DNA of 64,000 bases from Ignavibacteria bacterium (GCA_013177855.1 JABLYA010000001.1:1411231-1475230), one strand, 5' to 3'; shown: positions 1 through 9,389, numbered from the stretch's first letter. The notes: generated from the sequence alone by a model not told the origin. Translations and numbers: made by a program.

Positions 1-2
1 TA

Positions 3-185
3 ATGGGACTACTATTAGGTGTAGGTCAGATACAGGGAGTAAGCGACCCAACAAATACACAAAATGTCTGGCTCGCAAATGAATTGAAAATTGATGTTCA
101 AAAGATTTTGTGGAATACTCTACCATATACATGGGCTGTTGCTCTCTTTGGATTAATAGCCGCAGGATTAAAATATATGATTTGA
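3..185 (+). CDS. C-terminal fragment of a membrane protein, probably a transporter (5' end outside window)
   Basis: The first 60 codons of the window form an open frame ending in TGA at 183-185. The last 25 residues are hydrophobic (a Tyr-Thr-Trp-Ala-Val start, then a Leu/Ile/Ala-rich run) and look like a final transmembrane helix, preceded by a polar loop with a Ser-Asp-Pro-Thr-Asn-Thr motif. The frame has no ribosome binding site visible because it begins at the window edge, so this is most likely the 3' end of a longer polytopic transporter gene. The family cannot be fixed from so short a piece. Confidence 0.45.
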   Translation: MGLLLGVGQIQGVSDPTNTQNVWLANELKIDVQKILWNTLPYTWAVALFGLIAAGLKYMI

Positions 186-509
186 TTGTCTTTGTCATAA
201 AAAATCTTCAATAAAAAGAAGAAAGTTTTTTAATTTTTGAGTAAATATTTTTCAATGGAAAATCTAAAGTTGTTGAATTAACAGTTTAATTATTTCATTA
301 TGTTTAAGCCTTTTTAGATAAAATCATTTTTGCTTCAATTAAATTTTTCATAATCCACTTCTTCTGAGTTTTTATTCACTTTCCACATTCACATTCCGGA
401 ATCGTATTAAATAAGATTTAATATTAATGAAACGGTAAGTTATGAAGAGATTTGAGATTGTATTTTTCCCCTACACGAATTTGAAGGAAATTAAAGAATG
501 TTTAAAAAC
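186..509. other. AT-rich intergenic region, no gene seen
   Basis: About 320 bases between the end of the membrane-protein fragment and the aconitase terminator. It is very AT-rich with stop codons in all frames. No RNA gene, repeat or clear promoter was recognised. A weak hairpin (CTTC/GAAG near 208-225 followed by a T run) may end the upstream gene. Confidence 0.5.
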
Positions 510-510
510 A

Positions 511-540
511 AATCAGGCTAAGACTTGCTTAGCCTGATTA
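511..540 (-). terminator. Rho-independent terminator of the aconitase operon
   Basis: A perfect 12-bp stem (AATCAGGCTAAG paired with CTTAGCCTGATT) around a 5-nt loop. Read on the minus strand it is followed by TGTTTTTAAAC, and it lies about 40 bases beyond the aconitase stop codon, so it most likely ends that operon. Confidence 0.8.
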
Positions 541-577
541 TTGAACTAATTCAAAATTAGATTCTAATCAAAGAAAA

Positions 578-3163
578 TTATTTTTTCTTTGATGTCTTCG
601 TCTTACTCACAGATTTCTTTGCGGTTGATTTTTTGCTTGTGACTTTTGCTTTCTTTACAGCAGATTTCTTAGCCTTTGCCTTCGTTAATTTCTTCTTCGT
701 TGATTTCTGTGCTTTTACCTTTTTCGCAGCAGCTTTTTTCTCAACTTTCTTTGTCTTCTTGCCCTTAGTCTGAGTTTTTTTGCCAGCCGCAGATTTTTTA
801 ACAGCTTTCTGCTTGGGCTTTACATCAACTTCTTGTTTCTCCTCTGCCGGTTCTTGTTTCACCTCAACTGGAGCCGTCTCAATTGCTTTCTTGTGAAATT
901 GTTCTGCAACAAGATTGAGCGCACCACCTGCTTTGAACCACTCAATTTGATTTTCGTTGTATGAGTGATTTAACCAGATTTCGTCCGTTGTACCATCCGA
1001 ATGTTTAACAATCATTTTCAACGGTTTATTCGGAGCAAAATCATTCAAACCGACAATGCTAACTCTATCATCTTCTCGTATCTTATCATAATCTTCTGGA
1101 TTTGCAAATGTTAATGCTAAAATTCCCTGCTTCTTCAAATTTGTTTCGTGAATTCTTGCAAATGACTTAACTATGATGGCTTTACCGCCAAGATATCTCG
1201 GTTCCATTGCAGCATGTTCTCTTGAAGATCCTTCACCATAATTCTCATCACCAATCACAACCCAGCCGATGCCATTCTTTTTATATTCACGAGCAACTTC
1301 AGAAACATTTTTGTATTCACCGGTAAGAATATTTTTTGTTTTTCCTGCTTCTCCAGTGAAATAATTGATTGCGCCTAAGAACATATTATCAGAAATTTTA
1401 TCGAGGTGTCCACGATATCTTAACCACGGTCCAGCAGGTGAAATGTGATCGGTTGTACACTTACCTTTTACTTTTAATAAAACAGGCAAATCAATAAAAT
1501 CTTTTCCATCCCATTTTTCAAAAGGAGTTAATGCTTGAAGTCTTTCGCTATCTTCTTTTATCATAACCTGAATATCAGAACCATCTTCAGCAGGCGGAAC
1601 ATATCCTTTTTCATCAACAACAAATCCATTTTCCGGAAGCTCTTTCCCTTCTGGCGGATCGAGCTTTACTTCTTCTCCAGCTTCATTAATTAATGTATCT
1701 GTTAGTGGATTAAATGTCAGTTTTCCTGCAATTGCAAGAGCTGTAGTAATTTCTGGACTTGCAACAAATGCAAGTGTTTCAGGATTTCCATCATTTCTTT
1801 TTGCAAAATTTCTATTAAATGAAGTTACGATCGTATTTCTTTCGCCAATCTTAACATCCATTCTTTTCCACATTCCAATGCAAGGACCACAGGCATTAGC
1901 CAAAACAACACCTCCGAGATCTGTCAATATTTTCAATTGACCATCTCTTTCAATTGTCGCTCGAATTTGTTCAGAACCAGGGGTGATGGTGAACTGAGTT
2001 TTTGCTTTCAATCCTTTCTCAAGTGCTTTTTTAGCAACAGCAGCTGCACGTTCAATGTCTTCATAACTTGAATTTGTACAACTTCCAATTAAAGCAGCAC
2101 TGATTTTTTCAGGATAATCATTTTGTTGAACAGCTTCTTTCATCTTAGAAATGGGCCATGCCAGATCTGGTGTGAATGGTCCATTCAAATGAGGTTCGAG
2201 TTCAGATAGATTTATTTCAATAATTTTATCGAAGAATTTTTCTGGTTCAAGCTCGACTTCTGGATCTGCAGCAAGGTAGTTTGAAGCAGCGTAAGCTAAT
2301 TTCATCGCAAGTTCGGAGACAGCGTCTCTGCCAGTTGCATTAAGATAATCAATCATTCTTTCATCGAATGGGAAAATTGAGGTTGTTGCACCGACTTCGG
2401 CACCCATATTGCAAATAGTTCCTTTGCCTGTGCAGCTGATTGATTTTGTACCTTCACCAAAATATTCAATTATGTATCCCGTTCCACCTTTGACTGTCAA
2501 GATTCCAGCGAGCTTAAGAATAACATCTTTAGGTGAAGTCCATCCGTTTAATTGTCCTGTTAATTTAACTCCAAGCAATTTTGGAAATTTAAGTTCCCAT
2601 GGCATTCCAGCCATTACATCGACTGCGTCGGCGCCGCCGACACCAATTGCGAGCATTCCAAGTCCGCCGGCATTTGGTGTATGTGAATCAGTTCCAATCA
2701 TCATTCCGCCCGGGAATGCATAATTTTCAAGAACAACTTGATGAATTATTCCAGCACCTGGCTTCCAGAAACCGATTCCATACTTAGCAGAGACAGATGC
2801 AAGGAAATCATAAACTTCTTTATTTTCATCGAAGGCTCGCATCAAATCCTGTTCAGCACCAACCTGAGCCTGAATTAAATGGTCGCAATGAACTGTTGTA
2901 GGAACAGCAACTTTAGGTAATCCGACAGACATAAATTGGAGCAGAGCCATTTGTGCAGTTGCATCTTGCATAGCTACTCGGTCAACTCTAAATTCAACGA
3001 AATCTTTTCCTCTTTCAAAGGGCCTCGTTGGTAATTCCCAGGTATGAGCGTAGAGAATTTTTTCAGCGTAAGTCATTGGCCTGCCAAGAATCTTTTTGGC
3101 GTGATCAACCCTCTCGGCAAAATCGGAATAAACTTTTTTAATTAGGTCTAAATCAAAAAGCAT
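578..3163 (-). CDS. acn: Aconitate hydratase, mitochondrial type, with a lysine-rich histone H1-like C-terminal tail
   Basis: Converts citrate to isocitrate in the TCA cycle using a [4Fe-4S] cluster. The cluster ligands are visible as one Cys in the Gly-Ser-Cys-Thr-Asn-Ser motif and two in Ala-Cys-Gly-Pro-Cys-Ile-Gly; the swivel-domain motif Gly-Ser-Ser-Arg-Glu-His-Ala is also present. The sequence resembles the mitochondrial aconitase class rather than AcnA/IRP or AcnB. The enzyme proper ends near residue 759, which is the usual length for this class. The remaining roughly 102 residues are an extension: an acidic Glu/Pro/Val linker, then 80 residues with about 37 lysines plus Ala, Ser and Thr, like a histone H1 tail. 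It is the last gene of a five-gene minus-strand operon, 37 bases after the PLP enzyme. The core function is certain; the tail role is unknown. Confidence 0.96.
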   Translation of the reverse strand: MLFDLDLIKKVYSDFAERVDHAKKILGRPMTYAEKILYAHTWELPTRPFERGKDFVEFRVDRVAMQDATAQMALLQFMSVGLPKVAVPTTVHCDHLIQAQVGAEQDLMRAFDENKEVYDFLASVSAKYGIGFWKPGAGIIHQVVLENYAFPGGMMIGTDSHTPNAGGLGMLAIGVGGADAVDVMAGMPWELKFPKLLGVKLTGQLNGWTSPKDVILKLAGILTVKGGTGYIIEYFGEGTKSISCTGKGTICNMGAEVGATTSIFPFDERMIDYLNATGRDAVSELAMKLAYAASNYLAADPEVELEPEKFFDKIIEINLSELEPHLNGPFTPDLAWPISKMKEAVQQNDYPEKISAALIGSCTNSSYEDIERAAAVAKKALEKGLKAKTQFTITPGSEQIRATIERDGQLKILTDLGGVVLANACGPCIGMWKRMDVKIGERNTIVTSFNRNFAKRNDGNPETLAFVASPEITTALAIAGKLTFNPLTDTLINEAGEEVKLDPPEGKELPENGFVVDEKGYVPPAEDGSDIQVMIKEDSERLQALTPFEKWDGKDFIDLPVLLKVKGKCTTDHISPAGPWLRYRGHLDKISDNMFLGAINYFTGEAGKTKNILTGEYKNVSEVAREYKKNGIGWVVIGDENYGEGSSREHAAMEPRYLGGKAIIVKSFARIHETNLKKQGILALTFANPEDYDKIREDDRVSIVGLNDFAPNKPLKMIVKHSDGTTDEIWLNHSYNENQIEWFKAGGALNLVAEQFHKKAIETAPVEVKQEPAEEKQEVDVKPKQKAVKKSAAGKKTQTKGKKTKKVEKKAAAKKVKAQKSTKKKLTKAKAKKSAVKKAKVTSKKSTAKKSVSKTKTSKKK

Positions 3164-3200
3164 AACTCCCTCATAATTTGTTTTTGATTAATTGTAAAAA

Positions 3201-4187
3201 TTAAACTTTCGATTGTTCCATTGTTTCGAGATATTTTTTCATTTTTGGGAAAATTCCAAAAACTCCGCCTGTGTGAATAAACATTAATTTATTGAATTCA
3301 TTCCCTTGATAAATAAAATGATCAACCATACCAAAAAATGCTTTGCCAGTATAAGCTGGATCGAGCAGCAAACCATAATCCTGAGAGATAAATGTAAGAA
3401 GTTCTAATTTTTCTTTTGAGATGTTTTCGTATCCTTCGGTTGAATAGCCATCGAGAATTGTGAAATCTTTAGTTGTCACTTTAATACCGAGTTTATATTT
3501 CCTGCTGCACTCATTTGCAAGATCACAAACAATTTTTTCAAAATCACCAGAGGTTTTCAGAACATTCACACCAATTAGATTTGACTTCAGCCCAAAAAGT
3601 TTTTTACCTACTACAAGTCCTGCTAATGTTCCACCCGAGCCTACTGCAGTTACAATGTGAGATGGTTTATTCTTAAAAGATTTCAATTGTTTTGAAATTT
3701 CTCTTGCACATTCAATATAACCCCAGATGCCGAGTGGAGAAGAACCTCCTTCGGGAATAAATACTCCTTTTAAACCTTTCTTTTTGAGAGATATAATTTC
3801 TTTCTCAGCAATTTCTTCTATGTTATCATATTCTTCTTGAGTTACAAATCTTATTTCAGCTCCAAATAATTTATCAAGAGCTAAGTTTCCGTCGTAGTGA
3901 GCGGGTTCATTACCTCTCAAGTAAAGAATGGATTTTAATCCAAGTCTTGCAGCAACAGCTGCAGTTGCTCTTGCATGATTTGATTGAATTCCACCGCAAG
4001 TTATAAGTACATCTGCTTTTTTCTGAAGAGCGTCGAAAACCAAATATTCCAGTTTTCTGATTTTATTCCCTGTCCATTCAATTCCTGTGTAATCATCTCT
4101 CTTAATTAGGATTTCGAATCCTTCAAAGAAGATCGCATGAATTGGAGTTGGTATATTGGCAAGTTCAACTTTATCTGGAATGTTCAT
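3201..4187 (-). CDS. PLP-dependent ACC deaminase / D-cysteine desulfhydrase family protein
   Basis: A 328-residue fold-type II PLP enzyme of the 1-aminocyclopropane-1-carboxylate deaminase/D-cysteine desulfhydrase family. The cofactor lysine is expected in the Gly-Asn-Lys-Ile-Arg-Lys-Leu motif near residue 42, and the substrate loop motif Gly-Gly-Ile-Gln-Ser-Asn-His is at about residue 66. A Gly-Ser-Gly-Gly-Thr phosphate-binding loop follows mid-protein. Family members release ammonia and pyruvate or 2-oxobutyrate; sequence alone does not settle whether this one prefers ACC or D-cysteine, and desulfhydrase activity is commoner in bacteria. Its start overlaps the kdsB stop by 4 bases, so the two are translationally coupled. 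Confidence 0.88.
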   Translation of the reverse strand: MNIPDKVELANIPTPIHAIFFEGFEILIKRDDYTGIEWTGNKIRKLEYLVFDALQKKADVLITCGGIQSNHARATAAVAARLGLKSILYLRGNEPAHYDGNLALDKLFGAEIRFVTQEEYDNIEEIAEKEIISLKKKGLKGVFIPEGGSSPLGIWGYIECAREISKQLKSFKNKPSHIVTAVGSGGTLAGLVVGKKLFGLKSNLIGVNVLKTSGDFEKIVCDLANECSRKYKLGIKVTTKDFTILDGYSTEGYENISKEKLELLTFISQDYGLLLDPAYTGKAFFGMVDHFIYQGNEFNKLMFIHTGGVFGIFPKMKKYLETMEQSKV

Positions 4188-4933
4188 TCTTTAATCCCAT
4201 ATTTTTCTTTCCAATAGTTGTTTGCATAGATTAAATCTTCTTCTGTATCGACAGATATTGGTTCGTAATCAACAAGTTCAACTTTGATTTTGAAACCATT
4301 TTCAATCATTCTGAGCTGCTCTAATTTTTCAATCCTTTCGAGTCTGGTTTGAGGCAGTTTTGTAATCTTTAACAATGCATCACGACGGTAAACGTAAATT
4401 CCAATATGTCTTATATATATTTTTTCAAATTCTTCACTCTGATAATATGGAATAACTGAACGAGAAAAATAAACTGCAAAACCATTTTCATCCAACACAA
4501 CTTTTGGCAAAGATGGATTTGTTACCAGATTCGGATCTTTGAAATAAGTGCCTGCAGTTGCAACCTGAATCTCTTCAATTTGCAAAAGCGGTTTTATTGT
4601 TTTATCGATAACTTCTCTATGAATAAATGGCTCATCTCCCTGAATGTTTACTACAATATCGTATTCGGGAAATTTTTCTGAATAATAAGCACAACGATCA
4701 GTTCCGCTTTGCAGATCTTGTGGAGTAATTTCAACTTCACCGCCAAAACTTTTTACGGCATTGAAAATTCTAACATCATCAGTCAAAACAACAAGTTTAT
4801 CTAAGTAAATAGATTTTAATGCAGATTCGTAAGTATGTTGAATCATTGGTTTATTTCCAATGAAGCGAAGCGGTTTACCAAATAATCTTGTCGAAGCAAA
4901 TCGTGCTGGAATTAACCCTAATATTTTTGACAT
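4184..4933 (-). CDS. kdsB: 3-deoxy-manno-octulosonate cytidylyltransferase (CMP-KDO synthetase)
   Basis: A 249-residue cytosolic nucleotidyltransferase that activates KDO with CTP for lipid A-core assembly. The N-terminal Ile-Pro-Ala-Arg-Phe-Ala-Ser-Thr-Arg-Leu signature, the Lys-Pro-Leu loop, the Ser-Gly-Thr-Asp-Arg-Cys motif and Asn-Ile-Gln-Gly-Asp-Glu-Pro are all present, and the length is normal for KdsB. The start codon overlaps the gatC stop by one base (TGATG). Its presence implies an LPS-bearing outer membrane. Confidence 0.95.
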   Translation of the reverse strand: MSKILGLIPARFASTRLFGKPLRFIGNKPMIQHTYESALKSIYLDKLVVLTDDVRIFNAVKSFGGEVEITPQDLQSGTDRCAYYSEKFPEYDIVVNIQGDEPFIHREVIDKTIKPLLQIEEIQVATAGTYFKDPNLVTNPSLPKVVLDENGFAVYFSRSVIPYYQSEEFEKIYIRHIGIYVYRRDALLKITKLPQTRLERIEKLEQLRMIENGFKIKVELVDYEPISVDTEEDLIYANNYWKEKYGIKE

Positions 4934-5217
4934 CAGATTACCTTTGGAACTTTGAAAAATTCTTCTGTTGAATCAGGAGCGTTCTTTAAAGCCTCTTCTC
5001 TTTTGACAGAAGGCACAAGTTTATCTTCTCTGGCAACATTAATCACTGGAAGCGGGTGAGACAAAGGTTCAACATTTTCAGTTTCGAGTTCATTTAATTT
5101 ATCAACATATTCCAGAATTTGATTTAATTCTTGTTGAAATTTTTCAATCTCATCGTCTTTTAATTTCAAGTGTGCTAATTCAGCAATATGTATGACAAGT
5201 TCTCTGGTAACTTTCAT
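4933..5217 (-). CDS. gatC: Asp-tRNA(Asn)/Glu-tRNA(Gln) amidotransferase subunit C
   Basis: A 94-residue small subunit of the GatCAB amidotransferase, which converts misacylated Glu-tRNA(Gln) or Asp-tRNA(Asn) to the cognate Gln- or Asn-tRNA. It shows the family pattern: an N-terminal helix with Ile-Ala-Glu-Leu-Ala-His-Leu-Lys-Leu, a glutamate-rich helix, and the C-terminal segment with Val-Glu-Pro-Leu-Ser-His-Pro and Arg-Glu-Asp that threads between GatA and GatB. No gatA or gatB lies in the window. It starts 2 bases after plsC and runs into kdsB with a one-base overlap. Confidence 0.92.
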   Translation of the reverse strand: MKVTRELVIHIAELAHLKLKDDEIEKFQQELNQILEYVDKLNELETENVEPLSHPLPVINVAREDKLVPSVKREEALKNAPDSTEEFFKVPKVI

Positions 5218-5219
5218 AA

Positions 5220-5930
5220 TTAAGAGTAATAATTTTTGACAATAATGTTTCTAACTTTTTCCATTAATTCAAGTTCTGATTTTTTATCAATTGATCCATC
5301 ATGTTCAATTGGCGGATCAATAAACAGTTTAACTTTTCCAGGCCTTATTCTGAATTTTTTCTTTGGCAGAATCTCGAATGTTCCTTTAATTGTTAGTGGA
5401 ACAATTTTCCTTCCGCTTCTTGTGGCAAGAGTAAAGGCGCCTCTTTTAAATGGTTGGATGTTACCATCCTGACTTCTTGTTCCTTCGGCGAAAAGAAGAA
5501 CGCTTGCGCCTTTTTCAATTTTCTTTTTTGCGATTTCGAGACTTTCCATAGCTTTTGTTGGGTTTTCTCGATCAATTAAAATGTATGGACCTATTCTCAA
5601 TTGCCAGCCAAATAATGGAATCTTTGTTAATTCCTTCTTGAAAACTATTCTCAACTGACCTGGAACTGATGCCATTACAACAGGAATGTCAAAGCCGCTG
5701 CAATGATTTGCAACATAAACATAATTTTCATTAGAGTTAATATTTTCTAATCCAATTATTTCAACTTTAACACCCGCAATCCATAGCAAAAGCTTTGCCC
5801 ATATTCTGCCCAGAAAATGATAAACTTTACCGCTTCTATCAAGTAAAGAAGCAATAATTGCAAGTGATGCAAAGATGATTGTTACAATTACGATTAAAAT
5901 TATTTTGATGACTGTCTTGATAAAATCCAT
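5220..5930 (-). CDS. plsC: 1-acyl-sn-glycerol-3-phosphate acyltransferase
   Basis: A 236-residue membrane-bound acyltransferase that makes phosphatidic acid from lysophosphatidate. Residues 5-30 form an N-terminal transmembrane helix. The catalytic H-X4-D box is His76-Cys-Ser-Gly-Phe-Asp81, and the substrate-binding Phe-Ala-Glu-Gly-Thr-Arg-Ser motif lies near residue 148. It is the first gene of the operon plsC-gatC-kdsB-PLP enzyme-acn, so a promoter should lie in 5931-6276, although no clear one was found. Confidence 0.93.
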   Translation of the reverse strand: MDFIKTVIKIILIVIVTIIFASLAIIASLLDRSGKVYHFLGRIWAKLLLWIAGVKVEIIGLENINSNENYVYVANHCSGFDIPVVMASVPGQLRIVFKKELTKIPLFGWQLRIGPYILIDRENPTKAMESLEIAKKKIEKGASVLLFAEGTRSQDGNIQPFKRGAFTLATRSGRKIVPLTIKGTFEILPKKKFRIRPGKVKLFIDPPIEHDGSIDKKSELELMEKVRNIIVKNYYS

Positions 5931-6276
5931 TTTATCCTAAAGTTAATTATTAAAATTAAAGAAGAGCTCTCATCGCTCTCAACTTTCAATTACAAAGATT
6001 AATGATGAGTATGATAAAATCAAGATGTGTTTTGGACAAAGTTGATGTCTGTTTTTGATGAATATGATAAAAATTAGTGCAGGATCAGCCGAACTCAATT
6101 TTGAAAATGCAGAGAATAGAAGGGAAGGTAAATTGCATTTAAAAAATTTTATATAAGCTAAGTCAAATTTAAAGTGATTAGAACAAATCTGACTTACTCA
6201 TAACAACTCATTAATAGCTTAAAATCTCCAATCATCACAGTTGCGAATTTCAAAATGACTAGAAATTCACCGCTCT
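5931..6276. other. Intergenic region upstream of plsC, no gene seen
   Basis: About 345 bases between two minus-strand genes. It must hold the plsC operon promoter, but no good match to TTTG-N20-TAnnTTTG was found. A degenerate direct repeat (GATGAGTATGATAAAA near 6003 and GATGAATATGATAAAA near 6057) is visible. No conserved RNA or ORF was recognised. Confidence 0.5.
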
Positions 6277-6606
6277 TTACTTCTCGGGAGATTCGTTGTT
6301 ATTATTTTCAGAAACCGACTTTTTTAAGACATACAAAGAAACAAGAAAAACAATCGCTGCGGCAATATCAACATATCTCCAGATATTTCTATCCAGATAA
6401 ATTGGGAAAATCGGATTGAATAAAATTGCAATCATTATATGAATCCAGGCCCAGTTACTCTTTTTGATTGTAATAAATAAATAAACACTATAAACAGAAA
6501 CACCGAAGACAACAAATCTGAGTAATGTATAATAACTATAAGGATGTCTATCAAGTGACCAAAACAACAAAATGACCGCTATAATGTTTACAACTCTGTA
6601 AACCAT
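6277..6606 (-). CDS. Small four-helix membrane protein, DUF6804-like
   Basis: A 109-residue protein made of four hydrophobic segments (about residues 3-15, 20-43, 50-67 and 78-95) separated by short polar loops, including Trp-Ala-Trp-Ile-His and Asn-Pro-Ile-Phe-Pro-Ile-Tyr-Leu. This pattern recalls the DUF6804 family of unknown function. The tail is short and polar, with Asn/Glu/Ser. The ATG at 6606 is chosen because AAGGA lies 8 bases upstream; a TTG nine codons earlier would place that ribosome site inside the gene. It is monocistronic. No function can be assigned. Confidence 0.7.
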   Translation of the reverse strand: MVYRVVNIIAVILLFWSLDRHPYSYYTLLRFVVFGVSVYSVYLFITIKKSNWAWIHIMIAILFNPIFPIYLDRNIWRYVDIAAAIVFLVSLYVLKKSVSENNNNESPEK

Positions 6607-7090
6607 AAAATATTCCTTTCGTTGTTGTTTCAAATTATAAATTTCTCACAACTTAATTTAGCAGGAATAAAAAATTTGGATGGTGTAATCGAAGATATTT
6701 AAGAAATGTTTTCTAATGCGATCTTTATAAAAAAGAGTCTGTCATATCAAACCTTTCGAAATAAAATTCCCCTCTGGCTAAAAAGAGCTTGAGCATTCAA
6801 TTGTTGAGCGGTGATAAAAAAAGTGAGGGAAGGATTTTTATTGAATTCTCCTTAGGTTTCACTTTGCAAAGGCTGACAATATTAATGCTAAGAAGCTACA
6901 AAGACCTGCTTTATTTTTTATTGATTTAATTAAAAAAGTCTCTCAGACATATTATAACCTATATTTTATAATATTAATCTCTCGTTTGTATGGTTATGCA
7001 TAAAGTTTCCCGTCAGATAAATTTAGGCGGAGTAAACATAGAAGTTTGTTTGCTGTTACATAAAATTGGAACGGTCAAATATTTCACCTT
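6607..7090. other. Intergenic region, no gene seen
   Basis: About 480 AT-rich bases between the small membrane protein and the McrA-head gene. All frames are broken by stops. There is no recognisable RNA, insertion-sequence end or clear terminator. A run near 7010-7035 (CCCGTCAGATAAATTTAGGCGGAG) is GC-richer than its surroundings but was not identified. Confidence 0.5.
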
Positions 7091-8836
7091 TTAAGAAATT
7101 ATGAAATCTAAAGTATTTCCACATTTTGTGTATTTAAGTACATCATCCAGTTTGTCACATCCTTCCTGATCAATTTCATGATACCTGCCAGCACCCGCAT
7201 AGATCTGTACAGAGGGAAGTGCTTTCTTTAGACCGCTCCAAGCGTTTAGCCATGTTCTGATTTTTACCGTTGTATGAGGATGATGCAATACGATTTTTGG
7301 TTCCTCTTTCTTTGCCAATTCCTTAAATTTCCTATTAACTTCTTTACGCCAACCTTTTGCATTCTTTGATCTAGGATTGAATATAGATAAATCATGACAA
7401 CCCAAAATCATAACTTTTCCAATATCTAAATTAAAAAAGTGAGATTTTAAGTTAGTATTTCGGACTAAGCTATTTTGTTGCTTTGGTGTAGGATATGATT
7501 TCCCGGTGGAGTACGGTTTATTACTCTTCAAATCAAACAAAAACACCAGTTCAATATGTGGTTGATTAATGTAAATTGAAGTTGCTGATATTTTATCTTT
7601 GTATGAATCCACACCTAATGTTACATAATCTGTCACTTCCTTTAATTTATTGCGCAAATCTTCGGTTAAAACAGACTCTACATATTTTTCAGCTTCTTTA
7701 ACTAAAATGTTTACAATTTCACTATCTGGATTTTGGGGATTGTTAATTCTTTTTCTGGTTACATCTTTTGGCAAATCGAACTGTATAAAACCGCCACATG
7801 TGATAAGGAATTTTACCTTTGTCCCTTTTGGCCATTCATTATAAATTTCTTCAAGCAATTTTTTTACATTTTCAATCTTTCCTTCCCATTTATCAGCAAT
7901 GATTATCCTTGCCAAGAAAGGATCCTTATCCATTCTTATTTCAATTTTCCAAAGTTCATCTTGTTTTTCTATCATTCTTTTGAACTTCGCCAAATCCTTT
8001 GGATTATCTGGATTTAAACTGCACCATTCAAAATCCTTAGCAAAAAGTCTAACTGTAGGTTTTAATTTAAATTCTGCTGGCAGGAAATCTCTTAAAGTAT
8101 CATACCATGCGCGTTGTTCATCTCTATAAGGTGGATCATTATCTTTAGAATTAATTTTTTCACATAATCTGATCCATCTTTCTCTGTTAAAACCTAATTC
8201 AAGTTCGGAAGGATAATTTTCTAATGCTATTTTTCTAGGTAATGTGAAATGTTGCGATTCATCAAACTCAACAATAAATCCTGGATTTGGAACAAAGAAA
8301 TCACAATTCGGAAGAGTTTTCGATTTAACAAATTCTTTAAATTCTCTATGCTTCTGGAGCACTTCATAAATTTCTTTCATTTTGTAATAGTATGGTGTGT
8401 CTTTAAAATCTTCTGGAGAAGTTCCAACATTAAACTTATAATTCATCTCAACTCTTCCATAAATTTTCTCTAAGAGTTTTCTAATATTTTCCTTACATTC
8501 TGGGCATCGTTCATAATGATGATTAACTGATAACTGTCTTTCTTTCTTTTTGTTAAATGGTTTAATTGTTTTCTCTTGTGTTGGAATTTCAACAATATTA
8601 AAGCCAAGACTCTTAAGGAAATCATTTGTTTCTCTGCCTCCATTGAACTGGGAAGGGTCTAATGTTTTACCATTAGCATACTTGTTTGCCAAAGAAATAA
8701 CATATTTAGGTGGAAAGAGTATTCCGTTAAATTCCAAAAGATATTTCCTCGAACTCCTTTCTTTCGGAATTTCGGTTCTTTCAATTTCTTCTATCGCTTT
8801 AATGATGTGTTCTTTTCTTATATTCTTTGGAATCAT
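7091..8836 (-). CDS. Putative modification-dependent restriction/defence protein: ScoMcrA-like N-terminal head plus nuclease-like core
   Basis: A 581-residue protein. Residues 1-85 match the ScoMcrA-like N-terminal head: an Ile-Pro-Lys-Asn-Ile start, Arg-Ser-Ser-Arg-Lys-Tyr, Phe-Pro-Pro-Lys-Tyr-Val-Ile-Ser-Leu-Ala and Phe-Asn-Gly-Gly-Arg-Glu-Thr-Asn. A Cys-Pro-Glu-Cys follows near 111. A middle segment, Phe-Ile-Val-Glu-Phe-Asp-Glu-Ser-Gln-His at about 187-196, resembles the Glu-X-Asp...Gln-His core of PD-(D/E)XK-like nucleases. The C-terminal half is unrecognised but has potential metal-binding clusters (Gly-Cys-His-Asp-Leu and His-His-Pro-His-Thr-Thr). The ATG at 8836 has GGGAGG 8 bases upstream; a TTG at 8851 overlaps that site and is unlikely. 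It stands alone with no methylase or partner beside it. The head assignment is fairly firm; the nuclease role is inferred. Confidence 0.72.
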   Translation of the reverse strand: MIPKNIRKEHIIKAIEEIERTEIPKERSSRKYLLEFNGILFPPKYVISLANKYANGKTLDPSQFNGGRETNDFLKSLGFNIVEIPTQEKTIKPFNKKKERQLSVNHHYERCPECKENIRKLLEKIYGRVEMNYKFNVGTSPEDFKDTPYYYKMKEIYEVLQKHREFKEFVKSKTLPNCDFFVPNPGFIVEFDESQHFTLPRKIALENYPSELELGFNRERWIRLCEKINSKDNDPPYRDEQRAWYDTLRDFLPAEFKLKPTVRLFAKDFEWCSLNPDNPKDLAKFKRMIEKQDELWKIEIRMDKDPFLARIIIADKWEGKIENVKKLLEEIYNEWPKGTKVKFLITCGGFIQFDLPKDVTRKRINNPQNPDSEIVNILVKEAEKYVESVLTEDLRNKLKEVTDYVTLGVDSYKDKISATSIYINQPHIELVFLFDLKSNKPYSTGKSYPTPKQQNSLVRNTNLKSHFFNLDIGKVMILGCHDLSIFNPRSKNAKGWRKEVNRKFKELAKKEEPKIVLHHPHTTVKIRTWLNAWSGLKKALPSVQIYAGAGRYHEIDQEGCDKLDDVLKYTKCGNTLDFIIS

Positions 8837-9250
8837 ATTAACGCCTCCCAATTTTTATAATGGTTGGGGTGTATCCAAAGTTTGCCAAAGACGAATTTTT
8901 CGAAAGGAGGAGAGAAGCATAGCTATATTTCATTTGTTAGTCGTAATTTTCATCATTCTCTAACTTAATTCCCCGATCTGAATGCTTTGTAGTATATCCA
9001 AATCTTAAATCATTAAACTATCCGATTTGTTACTTACCTGAGTTCATTAATTTTAAAAATCATTTAATTATACTAACGAATTGAAAATAAAAAGTCAATT
9101 TATTCGCAGAAAATTATTTCATTGGTAGATGTAGATAAGCATCAGATCAATCCAGAATATTAAAAGAGGGAATTAAATTTTTACTGACTTTTTTGTACGG
9201 ATAAATGAAAGGTGAGCTTTGAAGAAGTTTGAAACAGCATTTAAGATTAG
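8837..9250. other. Intergenic region, no gene seen
   Basis: About 410 bases between tRNA-Asn and the McrA-head gene. It should contain the promoter of that gene. Frames are broken, and no hairpin or repeat stands out. A plus-strand open stretch continuing from inside the McrA-head gene into this region lacks a start context and is treated as a shadow. Confidence 0.45.
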
Positions 9251-9322
9251 CTCCGCGTGCAGGACTCGAACCTGCAACCCTCCGGTTAACAGCCGGATGC
9301 TCTACCATTGAGCTAACGCGGA
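9251..9322 (-). tRNA. tRNA-Asn (anticodon GTT)
   Basis: The reverse strand folds as a complete cloverleaf. The acceptor stem TCCGCGT pairs with ACGCGGA, the D arm has GCTCAATGGTAGAGC, the anticodon stem TCCGG/CCGGA carries CTGTTAA, and the T arm has GTTCGAGTC. The anticodon GTT reads AAC/AAU. The discriminator base is G and CCA is not encoded. It lies 67 bases beyond the SemiSWEET gene on the same strand. Confidence 0.97.
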
Positions 9323-9389
9323 ATGGAAATGAACTTTTTCAAAAATTTTCGTGTGCAATAATAATAAATAGAGTCGTTTTTTCAAAAAT

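Noticed and set aside
6003-6072. Degenerate direct repeat GATGA(G/A)TATGATAAAA upstream of plsC
   Set aside because: Two short imperfect copies in AT-rich DNA are not enough to claim an element.
8550-8963. 137-codon plus-strand frame opposite the start of the McrA-head gene
   Set aside because: It is antisense to a gene with recognisable domains and has no ribosome site; treated as a shadow.
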